From: an uncultured Clostridia bacterium
GTDB taxonomy: Bacteria; Bacillota; Clostridia; Saccharofermentanales; Saccharofermentanaceae
Assembly (NCBI GenBank): GCA_937876985.1
Contig: CALEFT010000010.1
Coordinates: 1-12,844 of the forward strand
DNA: 12,844 nt
Direction: 5' to 3'
The notes beneath the pieces are model-generated. The model worked only from the letters and a program-made list of their open reading frames with translations, had not been told where the DNA came from and ran no database searches. Below are positions 6,898 to 12,844 of the stretch, piece by piece (position 1 is the stretch's first letter; every line of letters begins with the position of its first letter). The position numbers and the translations under genes were made by a program.

Positions 6898-8205
6898 TTA
6901 ATTCTCAAAGCGAACTCTGATTGCAGATGCATGACACTCTAAACCCTCGCTGTCTGCGAATTTTGCAACGTCCTTATAGCAGTCGCGCAAGGACTCTTCG
7001 TTATAACGAAGCACGCTCATTTTCTTGTAGAAATCGCCCGTGTTAAGCGGTGAGAAAAAGCGCGCCGTGCCAGATGTTGGCAATGTGTGATTTGGGCCAG
7101 CGAAGTAGTCTCCAAGTGGCTCTGGTGTGTAATTTCCTACGAACACTGCCCCTGCGTTGTTGATGCGGCCAAGCACCTCGTCCTCGTTCTCAACGCAAAG
7201 CTCCAAGTGCTCTGGGCAAAGCTCCTCGCTAAAATCAATTGCCGTATCGATACTGTCACAGCTAATGATTGCGCAGTAGTTTTGCAAGGACTGCTCCAAA
7301 ATCTCTTTGCGTAGGCTAGTTTCAGACCTTCTGTCAACGGCCTCGTAAACGGCCTTCGCGAGCTCCTTTGAAGTAGTAAGCACGATTGCAGAAGCGATTT
7401 TGTCGTGCTCTGCCTGAGATAGCATATCTGCTGCAACAAACTCTGGATTCGCACTGTCGTCAGCGATAATCAAAATCTCAGATGGGCCAGCAAACATGTC
7501 GATGTCAACCTGCCCGTAAACCATTCTCTTTGCAGTATTTACAAAAATATTTCCAGGACCGCAAATCTTGTCTACGCGAGGAATTGTAGCCGTTCCATAC
7601 GCCATAGCAGCGATAGCCTGCGAACCACCAACCTTGTAGATTTCTGTGGCGCCTGCGATTTTCGCTGCAGCAAGAATAACTGGAGCGATAGTGCCGTCAC
7701 GGCGTGGTGGCGTACAGAAAACAATTCTCTCTACACCCGCAACCGACGCAGGAATTACGTCCATAAGCACAGTCGAAGGAAGCGGAGCAGTACCGCCTGG
7801 CACGTAAACGCCGGCAATCTTAAGAGGACGCACACGAACTCCAATCTTCGAGCCCTTAGCTACCTCCATCATGAAGCCTTCTTCCTTCTGCCTCTCGTGA
7901 AAAGCACGAATATTCTTAGCCGCCTTCTTGATGACGTCGAGAAGTTCCGGATCTTCCGCCTCAATCGTCTTGATTGCCGCATCGATTTCCTCGCTAGTAA
8001 CCTTCATCGTCTCCGGTGTTAGCTTCGCGCCATCGAATTTCTCTGTATACTTGAGAACCGCCACGTCACCGTTTTGTCTAATATCGTCAAGAACCTCCGC
8101 TACGATGGAATTTACATTAGTCAAATCCATCTTGCCTCTCATTCCGAGTTCTTCGCAAACCTGCTTTAGGTTCTCACTTGTTCCTTCCAAAAGCTTACAC
8201 TTCAT
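6898..8205 (-). CDS. hisD: Histidinol dehydrogenase HisD
   Basis: HisD is a zinc enzyme that oxidises histidinol to histidine in two NAD-dependent steps, the end of the pathway. The start at 8205 (MKCKLLEGT) is chosen because AAGGAG lies 7 nt upstream; an upstream in-frame ATG at 8271 would lengthen it into the spacer hairpin. At 435 residues it matches the family. Residues equivalent to the E. coli active site are present: zinc ligands Gln264, His267, Asp366 and His425, and catalytic Glu332, His333 and His373. The GPGNIFVNTAKR and AGPSEILI segments are intact. It lies 85 nt after hisG, and that spacer holds a perfect stem-loop. Confidence 0.98.
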   Translation of the reverse strand: MKCKLLEGTSENLKQVCEELGMRGKMDLTNVNSIVAEVLDDIRQNGDVAVLKYTEKFDGAKLTPETMKVTSEEIDAAIKTIEAEDPELLDVIKKAAKNIRAFHERQKEEGFMMEVAKGSKIGVRVRPLKIAGVYVPGGTAPLPSTVLMDVIPASVAGVERIVFCTPPRRDGTIAPVILAAAKIAGATEIYKVGGSQAIAAMAYGTATIPRVDKICGPGNIFVNTAKRMVYGQVDIDMFAGPSEILIIADDSANPEFVAADMLSQAEHDKIASAIVLTTSKELAKAVYEAVDRRSETSLRKEILEQSLQNYCAIISCDSIDTAIDFSEELCPEHLELCVENEDEVLGRINNAGAVFVGNYTPEPLGDYFAGPNHTLPTSGTARFFSPLNTGDFYKKMSVLRYNEESLRDCYKDVAKFADSEGLECHASAIRVRFEN

Positions 8206-8241
8206 ATTTTTACTCCTTGTAGCAAACATCTTTGTAAAACT

Positions 8242-8275
8242 TGATTTGCAGCTGTCACTACTCGCCTGCAAATCA
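8242..8275. repeat. Perfect stem-loop in the hisG–hisD spacer
   Basis: TGATTTGCAG (8242–8251) and CTGCAAATCA (8266–8275) form a perfect 10-bp stem with a 14-nt loop. It lies between the hisG stop (8291) and the hisD start (8205). In the minus-strand mRNA it is followed by AAGTTTTAC, a weak T-run. It could be a partial terminator, an RNA-processing or stability element, or a remnant repeat. Confidence 0.6.
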
Positions 8276-8290
8276 TGTATCCATTACTTG

Positions 8291-8938
8291 TTACTTGTTG
8301 TTTGCTTCTTTCTCCAATTCTTTTCTTAATGCCTCAATCATTGGCTTTATCTCGTTTGCCTTCATGTTCATCGACACTCTATTTACAACTACTCTCGCAG
8401 AAATGTCTGCGATAGTCTCAAGAACATCAAGTCCGTTCTCATGTAGAGTTCTTCCCGTCTCAACAATGTCTACGATTACCTCCGACAAATTGATAAGTGG
8501 CGCAAGCTCTACCGAGCCATGTAGCTTAATAATTTCTACCGACTCCTTCTTGTCTCCCTCGAAATAGCTTCGCGTAATATTCGGATACTTCGTACCAACT
8601 CTCTTGTTTGGGATAGTATCAAGCTTGCCCATGTACTCCACCGGTCCGCAAACGCACATTCTGCACTTGCCATAGCCTAAGTCGAGCACCTCATAAAGCT
8701 GACGACCCTCCTCAAGAAGAGTATCCTTTCCTACCACTCCAATATCTGCAACACCATACTCAACATATGTCGGAACATCCGCTGGCTTTGCGAGAATGAA
8801 ACGAAGTCCCTGCTCCTTGTCCTCGAGAATCAGCTTTCTCGACTTCTCCTTAGCTGCAGTACAATCGTAGCCAGCCTTCTCTAACAACTCTATCGCCTGC
8901 TCTGCGAGGCGTCCCTTTGATAGTGCTATTGTCAACAT
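8291..8938 (-). CDS. hisG: ATP phosphoribosyltransferase catalytic subunit, short form HisG
   Basis: HisG condenses ATP with PRPP to make phosphoribosyl-ATP, the committed and feedback-controlled first step. At 215 residues it is the short form (HisG_S), lacking the C-terminal histidine-binding domain. Such enzymes need HisZ, which is encoded immediately upstream. The N-terminal LTIALSKGRL and the PRPP-binding DIVETGRTLHENGL (about 157–170) are typical. AGAGG lies 8 nt before the ATG, and the start is 57 nt after the hisZ stop. No sign of damage. Confidence 0.98.
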   Translation of the reverse strand: MLTIALSKGRLAEQAIELLEKAGYDCTAAKEKSRKLILEDKEQGLRFILAKPADVPTYVEYGVADIGVVGKDTLLEEGRQLYEVLDLGYGKCRMCVCGPVEYMGKLDTIPNKRVGTKYPNITRSYFEGDKKESVEIIKLHGSVELAPLINLSEVIVDIVETGRTLHENGLDVLETIADISARVVVNRVSMNMKANEIKPMIEALRKELEKEANNK

Positions 8939-8994
8939 TTCTTTTTCCTCTTTCTATTTGTTGTAGGCCTGATGCTTTTCGAGCAAGAAGGCGC

Positions 8995-10185
8995 TTAAAC
9001 CTCATCAATAAAAACTACTACGTCAATCTCGTTTTTGCTAGCAAACTCGTCTAGCTGCTCATGCGACAAATTGTTCACATCCAAAACCACGATAGTGCCC
9101 TGCTCGCGAAGGTCCTGTGCATACTTAATCGCGCCAGCTCTTGCGCCCTCAACGCTATTGTCGTAACCAACAATAACTTCGACCTTTGGCTCTGGCATCG
9201 AAGTGCCCTGACGCATAAGCGCAGTCATCACAAGCGACAAGCTCATCGAGAATCCTACAGACTCAAGCTCGCGCCCAAAAGTCTTCATCACATTATCATA
9301 GCGACCGCCGCTAACAATCGGGAAGCCGACCTCATAAGTAAAGCCCTTAAAAATCATACCCGTATAATAATCAAGGCTTCCTAGCAAGCCAAAGTCCACC
9401 GTCACATACTTCGCATATCCGTACTCGTCAAGAATCTTAAGCACTTCCGCGATATTCTTAAGGGCCGCAATCGCACCCTCGTCGGCAACACGCGCCATCA
9501 GCTTGTCAATAACCTCCTGGCCACCCTGCAGCTCAACGAGCATCAAAATCGTCTCCTTATCAAAATCGCTCAGCATCAACTCGCGCGCAATTCTATCCAA
9601 GCTAACCAAGTCCTTGCTATCAATCGCATCCTTGATCGATTCCGCCTGCTTCTTGCTTACACCAAGCTGCCTCATCACTCCCTCGAAAAGCTTCACCTGA
9701 CCAATAGAAATCTGTAGGTCATTTACTCCGATAGCAAGACACGCCCTAATCGCAAGCGCAATAACCTCGGCCTCCGATAACGAACCACTCGCACCAAGAA
9801 GCTCCACGCCAGCCTGAGTAAACTCGCTTTGCTTTCCTCCACCAATCTGGTCGAATCTATACATATTCTCAATATAGCAAAGTCTAAGCGGAGGATTTAC
9901 ATCCTTCATAATTGTCGCAGCAAATCTAGCAGCAGGAATAGTGCCGTCATATCTAGCACTAATCAATCTACCCTTCTTGTCAACTAGCTTATAAAGCTCT
10001 TCGGCATCAACAAAGTCTCCATCAGTATAGACATCCATATATTCAATACCAGGAGTCTCAATTTCTTTATATCCATATGTAGTAAATAGCTCACGAAGCT
10101 TTTCTTCGGACTCCTTCTTGAACTTGCACATTCCTGGCATTACATCACAAAAACCATCAGCCGTATAAAATCTATTGTTTCCCAT
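8995..10185 (-). CDS. hisZ: ATP phosphoribosyltransferase regulatory subunit HisZ
   Basis: HisZ is a paralogue of histidyl-tRNA synthetase that has lost aminoacylation. It forms a hetero-octamer with short HisG, stimulating it and sensing histidine. The 396-residue length fits HisZ. The class II synthetase fold is recognisable: ARYDGTIPAAR (about 77–87), the motif-2 stretch IENMYRF...SEFTQAGVELLG (105–131), LDYYTGMIFKGF (271–282) and SGGRYDNV (292–299). A diverged C-terminal domain follows (about 335–396). Adjacency to hisG_S argues for HisZ and against a true HisS. AAAGGA lies about 10 nt before the ATG. It is the first gene of the operon, with a 205-nt leader separating it from an operator-like palindrome. 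Confidence 0.96.
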   Translation of the reverse strand: MGNNRFYTADGFCDVMPGMCKFKKESEEKLRELFTTYGYKEIETPGIEYMDVYTDGDFVDAEELYKLVDKKGRLISARYDGTIPAARFAATIMKDVNPPLRLCYIENMYRFDQIGGGKQSEFTQAGVELLGASGSLSEAEVIALAIRACLAIGVNDLQISIGQVKLFEGVMRQLGVSKKQAESIKDAIDSKDLVSLDRIARELMLSDFDKETILMLVELQGGQEVIDKLMARVADEGAIAALKNIAEVLKILDEYGYAKYVTVDFGLLGSLDYYTGMIFKGFTYEVGFPIVSGGRYDNVMKTFGRELESVGFSMSLSLVMTALMRQGTSMPEPKVEVIVGYDNSVEGARAGAIKYAQDLREQGTIVVLDVNNLSHEQLDEFASKNEIDVVVFIDEV

Positions 10186-10532
10186 CGTTGTTATATCCTT
10201 TCATACTTATACATATTGAATTGTACTACTGCCGCTTTTCAAATACCATTGCACTGCTATTACAAAATTAAGTCCTTTATTCGTCCTTATGTTTTGCACT
10301 TTGCTTTCTAACTAATTGATTTGGTTGTGCTTAGTACAACTTGTTATGTTATGTTATGTTTTGGTGCTCTGTTATGCTTGCACTTTAGTGCTTTAATACT
10401 TTAATGCATTAAAGTATTAAAGTGAACACAGAGAATATACACTCTCGTGCACGTTAAGTCAATAGGAAGTTTTGCTGCTGTGCGATTTCCTTTGGAGCTT
10501 TTATGGAATATTATTAGCATGTTGTTTCAAGA
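10186..10532. other. Upstream region of the his operon
   Basis: This is an AT-rich non-coding stretch. It contains the phased palindrome (10383–10422), a small hairpin overlapping it (GCACT-TT-AGTGC, 10380–10391), and a GTTAT-type pentamer run (10343–10360). No canonical −35/−10 pair stands out on the minus strand, though TTTAAT-17-TATTAA can be drawn inside the palindrome. No T-box signature is seen. Beyond 10423 the plus strand is open from 10426 to a stop near 10630, with no start or recognisable product. Confidence 0.5.
10383..10422. promoter_or_regulatory. 8-bp-phased palindromic operator candidate upstream of hisZ
   Basis: CTTTA occurs at 10383, 10391 and 10399, exactly 8 bp apart, followed by inverted copies TAAAG at 10410 and 10418. 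Bases 10391–10422 form a perfect 32-bp palindrome with no loop, centred on ATGCAT. Known background: TrpR-type repressors can bind in tandem with 8-bp offsets, and a TrpR-family regulator (HisR/YerC) has been linked to histidine genes in Firmicutes. Assigning this site to such a repressor is inference. Confidence 0.6.
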
Positions 10533-10799
10533 GTGCCTCGTCAACAGTTTTGTCAACAAAAACGGACATCAAAAGGGTATCATTTTTATCAATGGCTTGA
10601 ATGGGCGGATAAGGCGGGTAATCTAATATGTCATCAAAATAAACCTCTCTACACTTGGCAAGATAAAGCCGGTGGGTATTCGATTCAGGATTGTTCGGGA
10701 GCTTTATTCATTAAGAGGATTAACGGCGATTATTATAACGTTGTTGGCTTGCCTGTTAGCAGAGTGTTCAGAGAACTACGAGAGATTAGAGCGATATAG
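10533..10799 (+). pseudogene. Fragment matching the C-terminus of Maf nucleotide pyrophosphatase
   Basis: Maf proteins hydrolyse non-canonical or pyrimidine nucleoside triphosphates. Only the last ~47 codons (10656–10796) look like Maf: DKAGGYSIQ (residues 44–52 of the open frame) and INGDYYNVVGLPVSR (63–77). Upstream, where Maf should continue for about 150 residues, the frame reads unrelated sequence back to a GTG at 10533 and a stop at 10515. W-x-DKAG appears twice (residues 24–29 and 42–47) with different synonymous codons, which is odd. It is either a truncated gene or the right-hand piece of another chimeric join. The Maf assignment of the tail is good; any function is doubtful. Confidence 0.65.
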
Positions 10800-10866
10800 A
10801 AACCAAGGGGATTCAAGTGTCGGCATGGCTCATTTATACAATTTTCGAAGTTGTAATTTTAAAAAA

Positions 10867-12552
10867 TCAGGGAAAGTCCTCTTGTGTAAAGGTATATGTT
10901 GTGTCGTAATTTCTATCAAGGCAGATAGTCAAGGTAAATTCATCAAGGTTATACACACAGGACCACTCCGTGCCTATCACTCCGTCTTCCTGGTTCCAGC
11001 TTGCATCGGAGGCAACTTGCATAGCCTCGTTAGTTGTGAGAATACCATTTTCAGCAGCAAGCCATTCCTTGATTGTATCATATCTGTTGCATTGCCACTC
11101 GGGGTCGTAGAACTCGTTATGGCTCATTACATCATTTGTGCAGGCGGTATCCTCAACGATAAAGGTTTCGTCATCTGTCCATTCGACAATGACTGACCGG
11201 CCTGATTTATCTGTGATAAACAGGTGATATGAGCAGGAGAGGAAAGAATGTATATCGTAATTTCCCAGTAGGGTAATTGCTTCATCCACGGTTGCACAGT
11301 TGTCGAGAATACCTCTTATTGCAGCAAAGATAAGCAGGTCAGATTTGCCATTGTCCTGATGAACCTCGTCTATGTCAAGCTCTAAAATCCCCACGCCCAA
11401 GCCTGCTTCGTTGATACCGTCCATAGTAGCGTAAGGTGCGGCAAGCATAAGTACTTTGGCAGGAAGTGAATTTCCGTCAAGTCCGTTTTGGGTTCCTATG
11501 TCGAAGAAGGTAAGGTCGGTTACACCATAAGAAGCGTATCCGTCCTCAGGGTCAGTGTAAAATACAAGGACGTCGGTTTCTTTATAATCAAAATTTCTGC
11601 CGAAAAGGTGCTGTCCCTCAGGGGTTGTGGCAGTAAAGGCAGAACAACCGAAATTGTCCATATCAAGTTCTATAGGCAAACCAAAGAAATGCTCTTTGGC
11701 TATCCATTCAAGAAGCTGGTCAATGGTGCTGATATCTGCGTTAATAAACTCATTGCCTTTGTAGTCATAGTGACAGGTCATCATATAGAAGCCGTCTGAA
11801 ATTTCTGTTACTGAGGACATGGTTCTGAATTTGCCTATAGAAAGAATAAGCAAAAATATTACAGGAATGACTATAATTGCAGTAAAAACAATTAGGAATT
11901 TTTTACGAAAAAGGATTACGAGAGTTGCAAAAACAGCAACTGCCATAAGGGCACAGCCAATCCATATGTAATGTTTGCCGTATGTATCAGGCATAACCTC
12001 AATATAGTAGGGTGAAATATTGGCAGGGAGTTGTGTGAAGGCTTCCACGTCGATAATGCCTTCCATATCTTGGTAATTTTCTTCCAGGTAATTATGATAA
12101 TTAGTAACACCGAGTGATAATTGTTGGGTAATGGCATCGTTGTTTTGGCGCACGATGCCATTAAAGTGTAATGGCATGTCTTCACTGTAGTTGCCTGAGT
12201 TCATTGCCTGTTCATAGGTGGCGAGAGTACTTTTGGGTATTTGGAACCCCATTACCATTAATGAGTCCTCGCCTTCACTACCGACTACCATTAAATCATA
12301 TTTGTCAACATTGGTGCTATACATAATCATATAAAATAATGCACCATTTTCCTGTTCGTTGGCATAGGAAATATCGTTATATATATCAACGCTGAAGGTT
12401 TTTCCTACGTCTTCGTCAGTAATATTGAACGGGTCAAGACGGGGGGAAGTCTGTATGTTACCGCTGTTTAAGGATGCTCCCACAATAGCTGTGATACAGC
12501 CTGCCAGAAATAGTAATGCGGTAATCATAAGTGGTATATATTTCTTCTTCAT
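10867..12552 (-). CDS. Membrane-anchored Ntn hydrolase, choloylglycine hydrolase/penicillin V acylase-like
   Basis: 561-residue protein. GAGGAG lies 9 nt before the ATG. Residues 5–27 are a hydrophobic anchor containing LAGC (16–19), a possible lipobox. Residues about 30–192 form an unrecognised, presumably extracytoplasmic domain. Two membrane helices follow (about 195–215 and 219–240) with a short basic RKK loop. The C-terminal hydrolase domain (about 255–561) has the family pattern: Cys303 (FGCSAF), GRNFD with Arg319 and Asp322, Asn381 in INEAGLGV, Asn479 in SHNEF, and DKSGRSVIVEW. The usual active-site Arg near the end is not evident; GTEWSCVYN occupies that place. Relatives cleave linear amides such as bile salts, penicillin V or acyl-homoserine lactones; the substrate here is unknown. 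Ends convergently with the Maf fragment. Confidence 0.8.
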   Translation of the reverse strand: MKKKYIPLMITALLFLAGCITAIVGASLNSGNIQTSPRLDPFNITDEDVGKTFSVDIYNDISYANEQENGALFYMIMYSTNVDKYDLMVVGSEGEDSLMVMGFQIPKSTLATYEQAMNSGNYSEDMPLHFNGIVRQNNDAITQQLSLGVTNYHNYLEENYQDMEGIIDVEAFTQLPANISPYYIEVMPDTYGKHYIWIGCALMAVAVFATLVILFRKKFLIVFTAIIVIPVIFLLILSIGKFRTMSSVTEISDGFYMMTCHYDYKGNEFINADISTIDQLLEWIAKEHFFGLPIELDMDNFGCSAFTATTPEGQHLFGRNFDYKETDVLVFYTDPEDGYASYGVTDLTFFDIGTQNGLDGNSLPAKVLMLAAPYATMDGINEAGLGVGILELDIDEVHQDNGKSDLLIFAAIRGILDNCATVDEAITLLGNYDIHSFLSCSYHLFITDKSGRSVIVEWTDDETFIVEDTACTNDVMSHNEFYDPEWQCNRYDTIKEWLAAENGILTTNEAMQVASDASWNQEDGVIGTEWSCVYNLDEFTLTICLDRNYDTTYTFTQEDFP

Positions 12553-12617
12553 TTTGTTAAACTCCTCACTGGATATGGTATAATAGAGTTGCTAGAAACT
12601 AAAAACCATGCATAACT

Positions 12618-12844
12618 TCAAATTTTAGCATTTTTCATCCGCTGAATAGTTTCTTCAACCGAAATACATTCTGCAAATCTTCCCGGCCACATAAATTCAT
12701 TATAGTATTTATAAGTATTCTCTTTGTCCATATATGGATTATCAAAAGTAGTATTTGTTCCCTCTGGGATAATTACCTTGAGCCCCATTTCAAACGCAGA
12801 CTTTATTGTGGCATCCATACAGAAGTTTGTTAATAATCCTACGA
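12618..12844 (-). CDS. Isochorismatase-family cysteine hydrolase, C-terminal part (runs off window)
   Basis: The frame is open from the window edge to a TGA at 12618–12620, giving about 75 residues. The stretch LLTNFCMDATIKSAFEMG matches the nucleophile motif of the isochorismatase-like hydrolase family (Cys at codon 12819–12821). VIIPEGTN follows, as expected for the next strand. Members include nicotinamidase, isochorismatase, N-carbamoylsarcosine amidase and many uncharacterised amidases; the fragment cannot distinguish them. The Asp and Lys of the triad lie beyond the edge. It ends 65 nt before the start of the membrane hydrolase gene and may be cotranscribed with it. Confidence 0.85.
   Translation of the reverse strand, partial: VGLLTNFCMDATIKSAFEMGLKVIIPEGTNTTFDNPYMDKENTYKYYNEFMWPGRFAECISVEETIQRMKNAKI

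Noticed and set aside
10343..10360. GTTAT pentamer repeat before hisZ
   Set aside because: Only about three units; a simple-sequence slip with no visible structure.
10186..10382. Histidine T-box or leader-peptide attenuator before hisZ
   Set aside because: No T-box core sequence, no run of His codons after a start, and no terminator hairpin with a T-tract before the hisZ start.
2990..10850. Recurring TTTTCGAA/GCTTTTCGA in spacers (near 2998, 6885, 8975, 10841)
   Set aside because: The related CGAAAAGC is also frequent inside the genes (1660, 1740, 6497, 9672), so it follows codon and base preferences more than a spacer element.
10800..10866. Terminator for the membrane hydrolase gene
   Set aside because: TACAA/TTGTA gives only a weak five-pair stem, with its T-run on the wrong side for the minus strand.
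10672..11196. Plus-strand open frame of 174 codons covering the Maf tail and the hydrolase end
   Set aside because: It overlaps two better-supported readings in other frames and has no recognisable domain.

Overview
The window is a composite. The largest block, about 1.02–10.43 kb, reads as a histidine-biosynthesis cluster of a Clostridia-type Bacillota. All its genes lie on the minus strand, so they run from high to low coordinates. They have clear AGGAGG-type ribosome binding sites, a short-form HisG paired with HisZ, and moderate GC. The order in transcription is hisZ, hisG, hisD, hisC, hisB, then an unrelated secreted-protein gene, then purC, hisH and a hisA that breaks off half way. The first ~1.02 kb is the 3' end of a plus-strand alaS of Bacteroidota type. 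It meets the hisA fragment tail to tail at a short palindrome (1014–1028), leaving alaS without a stop codon and hisA without its second half. This looks like a chimeric junction (assembly or amplification) or, less likely, a real rearrangement.

The his block has two apparent transcription units. hisZGDCB starts downstream of a striking 8-bp-phased palindrome at 10383–10422 and ends at an intrinsic terminator (4958–4991). purC-hisH-hisA has its own TATAAT promoter (about 2956–2984). Between them lie a gene-free spacer with paired 22-bp repeats and a stem-loop (about 4740–5084), and a gene for a secreted protein with DUF4214-like repeats plus a transglutaminase-like domain. That gene has its own ribosome binding site and terminator. 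HisZ/HisG make phosphoribosyl-ATP; HisD, HisC and HisB are the late enzymes; HisH and HisA act mid-pathway. HisF and HisI would be expected beyond the breakpoint. PurC makes SAICAR, the precursor of AICAR, which HisFH also releases, so its position links purine and histidine synthesis.

The right end, about 10.43–12.84 kb, looks unrelated to the his block. It holds a plus-strand fragment that matches only the C-terminus of a Maf nucleotide pyrophosphatase. It also holds a minus-strand gene for a membrane-anchored Ntn hydrolase of the choloylglycine hydrolase/penicillin V acylase type, and the C-terminal end of an isochorismatase-like cysteine hydrolase that runs off the window. A second junction may lie between about 10423 and 10656.

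I saw no CRISPR array, tRNA, rRNA, insertion sequence or T-box. The most unusual items are the phased operator-like palindrome before hisZ, the interrupted his cluster with purC, the repeat-rich spacer after hisB, and the chimeric alaS/hisA join.
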